A stretch of DNA of 64,000 nucleotides from Mariaggregatimicrobium sp964498785 (GTDB lineage: Bacteria > Zhuqueibacterota > Zhuqueibacteria > Thermofontimicrobiales > Thiofontviventaceae). Of the stretch, positions 27,678 to 37,500 are shown one piece after another (the stretch's first letter is position 1; every line of letters starts with the position of its first letter). The notes under the pieces were generated by a model that did no database searches, was not told the origin of the DNA, and was given only the letters and a program-made list of their open reading frames with translations. The stretch lies in contig CAZCJL010000015.1 of the NCBI GenBank assembly GCA_964498785.1, forward strand, positions 1 through 64,000, in the 5' to 3' direction. The position numbers and the translations under genes are program-made.

Positions 27678-27826
27678 ACTAATCTTTTCCTTTGCTTCAA
27701 TCCTGAATTTCACGAATCAGACATCGGATATGAAGCTATAATAAACCTTCTGTATTTGTTGTTATATATCTTAACTTAAATCTGAAATAGCTAATAGAAA
27801 TTCAGATTATTTTAAAAATACCTTGT

Positions 27827-28097
27827 GTCTCAATCCGCTATCATCGTCATCGTCCTTTCTGATAATATTGTGATTTGGAGGTTCTCAGGTCTCAATCCCT
27901 CTTATAGGTCAGGTCAAATTATCCCGAAAGGAGGTGACAGCGATGATTACTTTCTCATTATCCATTAATGCTGGCAGTCGATTCAGGATGAAGGTCAAAT
28001 TGAAAATTCGCTTCAAAAGACTTGTCAAACTTCTCAAGGTCATCCTGATTCTTCTATTCCTCTTTTGTTAATTGCCAGCAGTAAAAAGTCTCAATCC
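27827..28097 (-). repeat. Three CRISPR-repeat-like short sequences
   Basis: GTCTCAATCC occurs at 27827-27836, 27889-27898 and 28088-28097. It differs by one base from the first ten bases of the nearby CRISPR repeat (GTTTCAATCC). The second copy continues as CTCTTATAGGTCAGGTC, which resembles a widespread repeat family of the form GTTTCAATCCCTCATAGGTAGG. Spacings are 62 and 199 bases, the latter close to three times 66. This may be a decayed older array or repeat-like antitoxin RNA. The 42-codon gene lies between the copies. Confidence 0.45.
27943..28071 (+). CDS. 42-residue basic/hydrophobic peptide
   Basis: An 11-base ribosome-binding site AAAGGAGGTGA (27927-27937) sits five bases before the ATG. 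Such a match to the 16S rRNA tail is unlikely by chance. The peptide has a basic middle (RFRMKVKLKIRFKR) and a strongly hydrophobic end (KVILILLFLFC), the layout of membrane-active small toxins or leader peptides. It points right, against the flanking leftward genes, and is flanked by CRISPR-repeat-like sequences. I recognise no family. A toxin role is a guess. Confidence 0.55.
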   Translation: MITFSLSINAGSRFRMKVKLKIRFKRLVKLLKVILILLFLFC

Positions 28098-28181
28098 CAT
28101 ATTTTCCGGTAGACTTATAATTCAAATATTGATTCACATCAACAAGACCTGGCGCTAAATTGCATTATTAATTTTAATGAA

Positions 28182-31046
28182 TTAAACCAACTCCCTGACA
28201 TAGCCAACAAAAGCCTTTTCCAAAAGCATCATCTTTTCAACCATTTCATATTGAAGCTCACCCCAGGAATCCTTATTCTTGAGTCCTACGCCATCAAATC
28301 TATAGCTTATCCTGCATGCCTTTTTATCGTCTAATCTCTCCCAGAGCAGACTATTCCCAAAAGATGCTTCAATTTCATCCTTGTATCTAATTAGTTTATC
28401 GAATCTTTCTTTATTGATTTCCTTTTTGCCGATGTCCATATAGACCTCAACAGTTGCAAACTTGCTCAATATGCAGAGATTGAATGAGACACCCGATTTT
28501 CCGCTGCCTTTTCCTATCCAATGATAATGCGTGGGAGCAAGATTCTGAAAATCAGCACCCTTTTCTTTGGCTACATCAAGAAGCCCTTTCCAGAAATCAT
28601 ACCTGTCATAATGCCGCTGTGTTTTCTCTTTGTTTTGCTGTGAAGTGTACTCCTCATTGAAATCGAATGCCTGCTTAATAAGCTCCATCGAATAATCTAC
28701 ATCATCTTTGGATTTTAGCTCAAATCTTATCCTTCTGATTTCTTTATCAGGTCTGTCGGTTATATCCTCTGAGATTGCTTTTGGGTCGTTTAATCCGCCC
28801 TTCTTAATAAGAATAGTGAGTATGATATGATCCTTTCGAAATCTAAGCGATGCAAAATTGAAGAAATTATTTTTCTTATTAAAGCCCTTATGATATTTTT
28901 GATCCTTTAACTCTATTTCTGAATTAAGGGAGAGGATTCTGTCTCTTATCTCCTCATAAAGCTCATTTACAAGAAGAAATGCAGGAGCATTCCCGCCTTC
29001 TTTTTCCGCTTCTTCTGAGTCAATCTTCTTCCTGATACAATTAAAAAGCCACTCTATTGATGCAAGCCCGATTTTCTTCTCTGTATGGTCGATTGTCTTT
29101 ATATGGTCGATCTGGTTTCTAATTATGGAAAATCCGTCAAAATGCTTCTCAATATTCTTTTTAGAGCCGAAGACTTCCTCAAAATCCTTCCAGTTCTTAA
29201 GGATTATCTTAAGGTAATCCATTATATTTACCTGCTCAAGTTTTCGAAGCGCAGTATCCCACTCCTCCGCAGGTATATATGGCTTGTTTGCCTTCTCTTT
29301 TCGGATTTTGTCGTTTGTATAATCCTTTACATCCTGGGGAATGACCTTTTCAACATCCCACCAATTTTCCCCATGACTATCATAAAGAACCTGATTAATA
29401 ATTCCTCTGATTTCAACTTCAAGCCTCTGTATTAGTTGGGCAGGATTTGACTCCATCTCATCTTCAATCTCCGCAGAAATATCGCCTATCCTTTTCAGAA
29501 CCTGCCTTAACAGAAGTTCAGCCCTTTGCTCAATGAAAAGCCCATAGTTATTCTCCCAGATTGCAGATTCGTTATCGGACTGTATAAGATGGGAATCAAG
29601 GGATTGCTTCAATTCATCATTCTTTTCTTTATTTTGGGTGAAATATTCCTTTGGCGATTTTGCCAGAATGGATTTGTTCAGGGATGAGTCGATAAGGCAC
29701 AGGTTGACGAGAAGGTCAGTTGCTTTCTTCTCCTTAATGCCTTGTGATTTCAGGAAAGCTCTCGGGAATATGTGGTGCATCTCAGAACTGTTGAATTCTG
29801 AAATAAAATCCCTTTCAAGGTCAATTGGGCTGTTATCAGAGAAACTTAAGGGATTTTGCTGTATCATGATTTGGATGAGGGCGTTTCGTAGCGCAGTCTT
29901 TCTACCCATATTGACATTCTTGATTTTGTCAAGATTGATGGAAATATCATAATTTATTGAGAAGGATTCGCTCCTTATTTTCCTGTCGAAAATATATGCA
30001 CGGTCTTCACCTATCTTGTTGAATGACGAGCCGCTGTATCTGTTAGAAAATGCAACCTTCCAGAACCATTCTTCAAGAAATTTTCTATCAACTTCGATTT
30101 TCTTGTTTTCACAATGATAGTAATAATATGCGATAAGAGCGAGCATATCCCTGTAAGGTAAATAACCGTAAGATTTCACTTTCAGGTTTGTTCTCAGGAA
30201 CTGGACACTTTTTCCTATCGCTTTCTGGACATCGGGCCACTTCTCCTTGACTTCCGTTGAGTTAAGCTTTAGCTGAAAAGCCTTAGTACATTGGCCGTTT
30301 ATTATCAAAGATATTGTCTCGCTGAATACCTCATAGTCTATTTTACCGAAAGAATCCTTTATCTGGCTATTGAATTCATCTATTTTTTTCTTTAGCTCAA
30401 AATTCTTATCCCATGTCACGGCGACAACCAAATCAAAGATGCTTAATCTTTTCCCGCCCTGATTTATCCTCTCAAAAATCTTGCAGGCTTCCTCAATGTT
30501 CTTTTTCTTAATCAAAATAACAGGGAACGGATAGTTTTGGAATCTTTCTCTTAGCTTGCTAAAGACTTTCTTCCTATCGGTTGAAAGCAAATCGTACATT
30601 TCCGTGAAATTATCCTTTAGGATAGAGCTTACGGACAAATTCCTTTCATTATCGCTCAATTCGTAATTGAACTTTTCGGTATCCAGGTTGAAGCATATAT
30701 TGGAATAGTCAAATCCATCAATCTGAAGTCCCCTGAATGTCACATAAAGTGATGTAAGTCTTTGCTGACCATCAAGGATAAAACAGGTATAAAAAGTATC
30801 ATCATGTTCGATTTTAAGCTCGGGTATATCTTTGTAATAATGCGTGTATTCTTTTGGTGGCAACCATATGAAGAAGCTGCCTATCGGAAAGCCCCTATAC
30901 ATACTGTCAAGAAGCTCAATGACTTTTTTCTTTTCCCAAACAAATTCTCTCTGGAATCGGGGGATTTTCCATTCCCCCTTTTTAATATAGCTAATAATAT
31001 CTGGTAAGCGGTCTGTATTCCGAATATCGATGGTTTTTTCTTCCAT
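28182..31046 (-). CDS. DUF262/HNH (GmrSD-like) protein with HEPN-like, DUF5655 and DUF4268 parts
   Basis: This 954-residue protein begins with a DUF262 domain (PRFQREFVW at 29-37; nucleotide-binding motif ILDGQQRLTSL at 90-100). Next is a DUF1524-type HNH nuclease (EMHHIFPRAFL at 422-432, NLCLIDSSLNKS near 448-459). A helical region follows with IIRNQIDH (641-648), an Rx4H pattern as in HEPN RNases. It ends with segments resembling DUF5655 (about 693-795) and DUF4268 (about 815-954). GmrSD-like enzymes cut modified phage DNA using NTP. I chose the ATG at 31044-31046 (AAGGAAT upstream); the frame extends 39 codons further without a ribosome site. It lies between the RM operon and the CRISPR array. 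Confidence 0.8.
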   Translation of the reverse strand: MEEKTIDIRNTDRLPDIISYIKKGEWKIPRFQREFVWEKKKVIELLDSMYRGFPIGSFFIWLPPKEYTHYYKDIPELKIEHDDTFYTCFILDGQQRLTSLYVTFRGLQIDGFDYSNICFNLDTEKFNYELSDNERNLSVSSILKDNFTEMYDLLSTDRKKVFSKLRERFQNYPFPVILIKKKNIEEACKIFERINQGGKRLSIFDLVVAVTWDKNFELKKKIDEFNSQIKDSFGKIDYEVFSETISLIINGQCTKAFQLKLNSTEVKEKWPDVQKAIGKSVQFLRTNLKVKSYGYLPYRDMLALIAYYYYHCENKKIEVDRKFLEEWFWKVAFSNRYSGSSFNKIGEDRAYIFDRKIRSESFSINYDISINLDKIKNVNMGRKTALRNALIQIMIQQNPLSFSDNSPIDLERDFISEFNSSEMHHIFPRAFLKSQGIKEKKATDLLVNLCLIDSSLNKSILAKSPKEYFTQNKEKNDELKQSLDSHLIQSDNESAIWENNYGLFIEQRAELLLRQVLKRIGDISAEIEDEMESNPAQLIQRLEVEIRGIINQVLYDSHGENWWDVEKVIPQDVKDYTNDKIRKEKANKPYIPAEEWDTALRKLEQVNIMDYLKIILKNWKDFEEVFGSKKNIEKHFDGFSIIRNQIDHIKTIDHTEKKIGLASIEWLFNCIRKKIDSEEAEKEGGNAPAFLLVNELYEEIRDRILSLNSEIELKDQKYHKGFNKKNNFFNFASLRFRKDHIILTILIKKGGLNDPKAISEDITDRPDKEIRRIRFELKSKDDVDYSMELIKQAFDFNEEYTSQQNKEKTQRHYDRYDFWKGLLDVAKEKGADFQNLAPTHYHWIGKGSGKSGVSFNLCILSKFATVEVYMDIGKKEINKERFDKLIRYKDEIEASFGNSLLWERLDDKKACRISYRFDGVGLKNKDSWGELQYEMVEKMMLLEKAFVGYVRELV

Positions 31047-31346
31047 ATTCCTTAACCAATTATTAATTCTAATTATTATTAAGTTTAATTTAATAAGAAT
31101 ACATTTCAAAACAAAAAAAGGACATAACTCTCCTGCTATGCCCTTAAGATGCAAAATCCCCAATCTCCTCCTGAAAAAAAGCGCAATAGTTGCAGTCCAA
31201 AGTAAGCAAGGAGTCCTTTTTATATATCAGCGATAAGCCCAAATATAATTATTTGAAACTCAAAAAGCAAGTTAAAAAGAAATGTAAATTGTTGCGAAAG
31301 AAAAACTTATCATCAGTAGCGAAAAAATCGCTTTGCAGTGATGTTT

Positions 31347-31502
31347 ATGAACGGCGTAGGCAGGGTAGAAATAAAGGAGCTTGAATGCCCATCCTGCAAA
31401 AAAGCAAAAGTTGGGGTCTCATTCAAGGAAAGCTTCATTCAGGCATCCGCATCCAGCATCTCGCAAGGCAAAAAACACACCTATTCCAGAAAGCCCGAAA
31501 AA
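31347..31502 (+). pseudogene. Truncated zinc-ribbon-like gene abutting the array
   Basis: A reading frame of about 50 codons (VEIKELECPSCKKAKVGV, then HTYSRKPEKWEI) looks like the N-terminal part of a small zinc-ribbon protein with one CxxC knuckle. A second knuckle would normally follow, but the frame runs straight into the first, degenerate CRISPR repeat. No good ribosome-binding site precedes it. It is probably a gene cut off by the trailer end of the array, but chance coding resemblance is not excluded. Confidence 0.4.
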
Positions 31503-34500
31503 TGGGAAATCCTTGTTTTTCTGGAATCGGTATTTCGACAAAGACTGCTATTGGCTTTTGGCTTATGGCTATTGGCTGGTTTCAATCCTTGTTTTTCTGG
31601 AATCGGTATTTCGACCGGAGAATCTTTCTATTATCAGTGGACTGTAAAAAAGTTTCAATCCTTGTTTTTCTGGAATCGGTATTTCGACCGGTGGAACTGC
31701 GTTCGGAATTTCCCGATGTTTGCCCGTTTCAATCCTTGTTTTTCTGGAATCGGTATTTCGACATTACGAATGTCGCAGGAAGAATTCGCCCAAATTCGTG
31801 TTTCAATCCTTGTTTTTCTGGAATCGGTATTTCGACATGGTTTGATCAATCACTATATTCAGCAGATTGCGAGTTTCAATCCTTGTTTTTCTGGAATCGG
31901 TATTTCGACCCGGCCGTTCATGAAGACTCGGTTTGGCAAGGAGCAGTGTTTCAATCCTTGTTTTTCTGGAATCGGTATTTCGACATTAGGTATATCAGAT
32001 ATATCATTTAAAACTAAAAAAGTTTCAATCCTTGTTTTTCTGGAATCGCTATTTCGACAAAACCGGAAAGGCTAAAAAAACCGTAAGAAATAGTGTTTCA
32101 ATCCTTGTTTTTCTGGAATCGGTATTTCGACACGCTCAGGCGCAAATCAACATTAAGCAGACCGAAAGTTTCAATCCTTGTTTTTCTGGAATCGGTATTT
32201 CGACTTCAAGGATGGTATTGGAACAAGATTGAATGAAGAGTTTCAATCCTTGTTTTTCTGGAATCGGTATTTCGACAGTGAGGTGATAGAATGTTTACAG
32301 TAAAAGATTTGGAGTTTCAATCCTTGTTTTTCTGGAATCGGTATTTCGACAGCTACCGATAAATGTTTTCGATTTAAGAAACAAATGTTTCAATCCTTGT
32401 TTTTCTGGAATCGGTATTTCGACAATATAAAAGTTGGTGATATGTTTGAACTTGGAAAACAGTTTCAATCCTTGTTTTTCTGGAATCGGTATTTCGACCC
32501 GATTTAGAATTTTTATATCTTATTTCCGATACTGAGTTTCAATCCTTGTTTTTCTGGAATCGGTATTTCGACCTTTTTAAGTTATTATCTTACTATCTTA
32601 TAAGTTTATGTTTCAATCCTTGTTTTTCTGGAATCGGTATTTCGACGTTGGGAGGCTATCAGAGAGGCATTGTTACCAGATGCGTTTCAATCCTTGTTTT
32701 TCTGGAATCGGTATTTCGACAATCCAATCACAAGAGCCCGATGAGGGTAAAGAAATGTTTCAATCCTTGTTTTTCTGGAATCGGTATTTCGACAAAAATA
32801 AATAGATAAGATAGATGATTCCGATGGTGCGTTTCAATCCTTGTTTTTCTGGAATCGGTATTTCGACCGCCTTTAAAAGAATTAGTATTAATATCACTTA
32901 AAATGTTTCAATCCTTGTTTTTCTGGAATCGGTATTTCGACAAGTTAATAAGTTAATAAGTTAATATTAATATAAAAGTTTCAATCCTTGTTTTTCTGGA
33001 ATCGGTATTTCGACCGTTGAGATTTTTCAAGACTAAGTTGATACATGTTTAGTTTCAATCCTTGTTTTTCTGGAATCGGTATTTCGACAATTTCAGTAAC
33101 AAAAATCACATAACAAAAGGTAATGTTTCAATCCTTGTTTTTCTGGAATCGGTATTTCGACGATCAATGCGGTGGAGCGAAAATTTAAGAGACGAGACAG
33201 TTTCAATCCTTGTTTTTCTGGAATCGGTATTTCGACACACCATACACTCGTCCGTTAGACATTCTTTTCGAGTTTCAATCCTTGTTTTTCTGGAATCGGT
33301 ATTTCGACTAAAATCCAGTTAACTATCTATTAAATTATAACTTAGTTTCAATCCTTGTTTTTCTGGAATCGGTATTTCGACCCGCCGCGCTTCTTATCGC
33401 CGATACGGGAAGGTGATAGTTTCAATCCTTGTTTTTCTGGAATCGGTATTTCGACTTTTTTTGTTTGTTGTTTCATGGTGTTATTACCTCTGTTTCAATC
33501 CTTGTTTTTCTGGAATCGGTATTTCGACAACGCAATTTTTATCTGCCCGCTTTTTTGGTCAGGATGTTTCAATCCTTGTTTTTCTGGAATCGGTATTTCG
33601 ACACGTTCTGAGAACGCCCCGGCTTGCAGGAGACAATGTTTCAATCCTTGTTTTTCTGGAATCGGTATTTCGACAGAAATAATGGCAAAATGGATCTATA
33701 CGAATCTGAAAGTTTCAATCCTTGTTTTTCTGGAATCGGTATTTCGACGAAATAGCTTCTCTCCGTTTACTTTTACGTTTTTTAGTTTCAATCCTTGTTT
33801 TTCTGGAATCGGTATTTCGACGGACGTTCTGAGAACGCCCCGGCTTGCAGGAGACAATGTTTCAATCCTTGTTTTTCTGGAATCGGTATTTCGACCGAAC
33901 ATCATCGAGCGAGTCAAGTTCGACTCGCTCACGTTTCAATCCTTGTTTTTCTGGAATCGGTATTTCGACTGGTATTCAAAGCGAAATAATAAAATCTCAA
34001 CTTAATGTTTCAATCCTTGTTTTTCTGGAATCGGTATTTCGACGATAGATGCACCAAAATGTAATATACTACCAATCGGGTTTCAATCCTTGTTTTTCTG
34101 GAATCGGTATTTCGACTATCCTGTGTAGCGGTTTTGCAGGTTAAACCAGCGTGTTTCAATCCTTGTTTTTCTGGAATCGGTATTTCGACTTTAAGACAAA
34201 GCACGCTAAATGCTATGTAACCGAGAGTTTCAATCCTTGTTTTTCTGGAATCGGTATTTCGACCCGTTTGATCAAAATGACTGAATAAATTATCATTTTT
34301 GTTTCAATCCTTGTTTTTCTGGAATCGGTATTTCGACATTAAGATTGGTTATAGTAAATATAATAACAAAAATTGTTTCAATCCTTGTTTTTCTGGAATC
34401 GGTATTTCGACACGCGGCTAAATAATTCTAATTTAGCCGCGAAAGTTTTGTTTCAATCCTTGTTTTTCTGGAATCGGTATTTCGACACTTCTAAACGGCT

Positions 34501-37500
34501 TTTTTTATTTATATACCAGAACGTTTCAATCCTTGTTTTTCTGGAATCGGTATTTCGACAACGTTCCTTTTCCATTTGAACCTTTACCATACAAAAGTTT
34601 CAATCCTTGTTTTTCTGGAATCGGTATTTCGACTTTCATATTTTGAAACAAAACGATGTTTATTTTTTTCGTTTCAATCCTTGTTTTTCTGGAATCGGTA
34701 TTTCGACCAGTTTGATGATACCGGTGATTACAGCTACAAAAAAAGTTTCAATCCTTGTTTTTCTGGAATCGGTATTTCGACAATAAGAATTTTCGTTTAA
34801 GGTATCTAAAAGATTCCTGTTTCAATCCTTGTTTTTCTGGAATCGGTATTTCGACAAGGTTTTTGATAATTAATATAATGGGAGGATTTTGTTTCAATCC
34901 TTGTTTTTCTGGAATCGGTATTTCGACTCCCTTATCGAATCCGATTTCTATAAGTTTTGTGAGTTTCAATCCTTGTTTTTCTGGAATCGGTATTTCGACC
35001 TATTTATTTTCAACTTATAAAAGTATATTTATATCTGTTTCAATCCTTGTTTTTCTGGAATCGGTATTTCGACTGCGGTTCAACGCGCCGGTTACTTTTA
35101 TAGTCAGTAAGTTTCAATCCTTGTTTTTCTGGAATCGGTATTTCGACTATATGACCATTAACTTCCAGGACACATCATATTCATGTTTCAATCCTTGTTT
35201 TTCTGGAATCGGTATTTCGACAAATATCAAATGGATATTCACCTTCGCCAATTCTATGTTTCAATCCTTGTTTTTCTGGAATCGGTATTTCGACAATGTT
35301 TCAGATTACAAAAATGCGTTTATAAGCACGTTTCAATCCTTGTTTTTCTGGAATCGGTATTTCGACCCTGATATTGATATTGATATTGATACCTGATATT
35401 GAGTTTCAATCCTTGTTTTTCTGGAATCGGTATTTCGACTTGTCTTTTGTCAATGATTCCAACGGCGTGACGGTGTTTCAATCCTTGTTTTTCTGGAATC
35501 GGTATTTCGACAACGGTAAGCGAACCATTGGTAACCCAGAAGGTAAGGTTTCAATCCTTGTTTTTCTGGAATCGGTATTTCGACTCGATTTCGATATATT
35601 TAGAACATTTGAAAAATAAAGTTTCAATCCTTGTTTTTCTGGAATCGGTATTTCGACTGTATATTATACTAAGATAATTAATCAAATACTTAAGTTTCAA
35701 TCCTTGTTTTTCTGGAATCGGTATTTCGACTTAACGGACATGGCAGTTAAACAAGTACAAGCAAAAAGTTTCAATCCTTGTTTTTCTGGAATCGGTATTT
35801 CGACCTTTCATGAGTAATTCATCTATTGATTGTGAAACAGTTTCAATCCTTGTTTTTCTGGAATCGGTATTTCGACTTTGGCCATGGAGAGACTAAAGCA
35901 ACTTGCTTATGGCGTTTCAATCCTTGTTTTTCTGGAATCGGTATTTCGACAATGGGTTGACGGAATCCACAAATGCCAAAATGTGCGTTTCAATCCTTGT
36001 TTTTCTGGAATCGGTATTTCGACCGAACCGTATTTTGCAAATAAGTCTGTGTTTGATTTGGTTTCAATCCTTGTTTTTCTGGAATCGGTATTTCGACCCG
36101 CAATATCCCGCAATAGTGAACAGTACCCGGTAAAGTTTCAATCCTTGTTTTTCTGGAATCGGTATTTCGACATATGTTTATTTATTTCTCTTGTTTCTGT
36201 TTTTAAAAGTTTCAATCCTTGTTTTTCTGGAATCGGTATTTCGACATTGTTAATTGAAACAATAATTTTCCGAATTTGATGTTTCAATCCTTGTTTTTCT
36301 GGAATCGGTATTTCGACTTGATATTGATAAACTGATAACTTATTAAGAAAAAGGTTTCAATCCTTGTTTTTCTGGAATCGGTATTTCGACTAGAAAAAAG
36401 TTTTTCGACTTTATCAGCTAAATTTTCGTTTCAATCCTTGTTTTTCTGGAATCGGTATTTCGACAATTCCCTTTCGCCTTTATCAGGATTAATATCGCTG
36501 TTTCAATCCTTGTTTTTCTGGAATCGGTATTTCGACACCGTATCAATAGCAACCTGCCCGAAACTTATGCCTGGTTTCAATCCTTGTTTTTCTGGAATCG
36601 GTATTTCGACTATAGCCGAAACGGGAAGGTGATATAATTCCGATACGCGTTTCAATCCTTGTTTTTCTGGAATCGGTATTTCGACTTTAGAAGCGAAATA
36701 CGAAATCTACTCGATACCGAGGTTTCAATCCTTGTTTTTCTGGAATCGGTATTTCGACTATCATTAATATAAAGTAAAAAAATCTAAATATCAAGTGTTT
36801 CAATCCTTGTTTTTCTGGAATCGGTATTTCGACTAGAGTAAATAAATAAGGAGTTATGATGCAATGAAACGTTTCAATCCTTGTTTTTCTGGAATCGGTA
36901 TTTCGACTATCAATATAGCATTAGAAGTAGAGTTAGCTATAGAGTTTCAATCCTTGTTTTTCTGGAATCGGTATTTCGACTTTATATATCGCATTGGTTG
37001 TATGCGAAGGTTTTTGAGTTTCAATCCTTGTTTTTCTGGAATCGGTATTTCGACAATAAAGACATGGATCGATGCGGAAAAGATTCATGAGTTTCAATCC
37101 TTGTTTTTCTGGAATCGGTATTTCGACTTTTGATAATTACCTTAATATGGCAACGCTGTTTCGGTTTCAATCCTTGTTTTTCTGGAATCGGTATTTCGAC
37201 TTTGAGGTGAAATTCTGCGCCCTCGTTTGCTTTTCTTGGTTTCAATCCTTGTTTTTCTGGAATCGGTATTTCGACAAAAATGGGATTGTCGGTTACTTAT
37301 GTTCCCTATTCAGTTTCAATCCTTGTTTTTCTGGAATCGGTATTTCGACAAATTTTATTCTTTCTTTTACTGCCTTGCGCTGGATGTTTCAATCCTTGTT
37401 TTTCTGGAATCGGTATTTCGACCTGAATTTGATGGTGATATTCCGGTTCAATTCGCAGAGTTTCAATCCTTGTTTTTCTGGAATCGGTATTTCGACTTAC

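Noticed and set aside
27678..27713. Upstream start for hsdM adding 12 residues
   Set aside because: No ribosome-binding site before it. The internal ATG at 27677 has AAAGGA and a family-like start.
31047..31163. Upstream extension of the DUF262 gene by 39 codons
   Set aside because: AAGGAAT directly before the ATG at 31046 and the DUF262-like start after it argue for the shorter protein.
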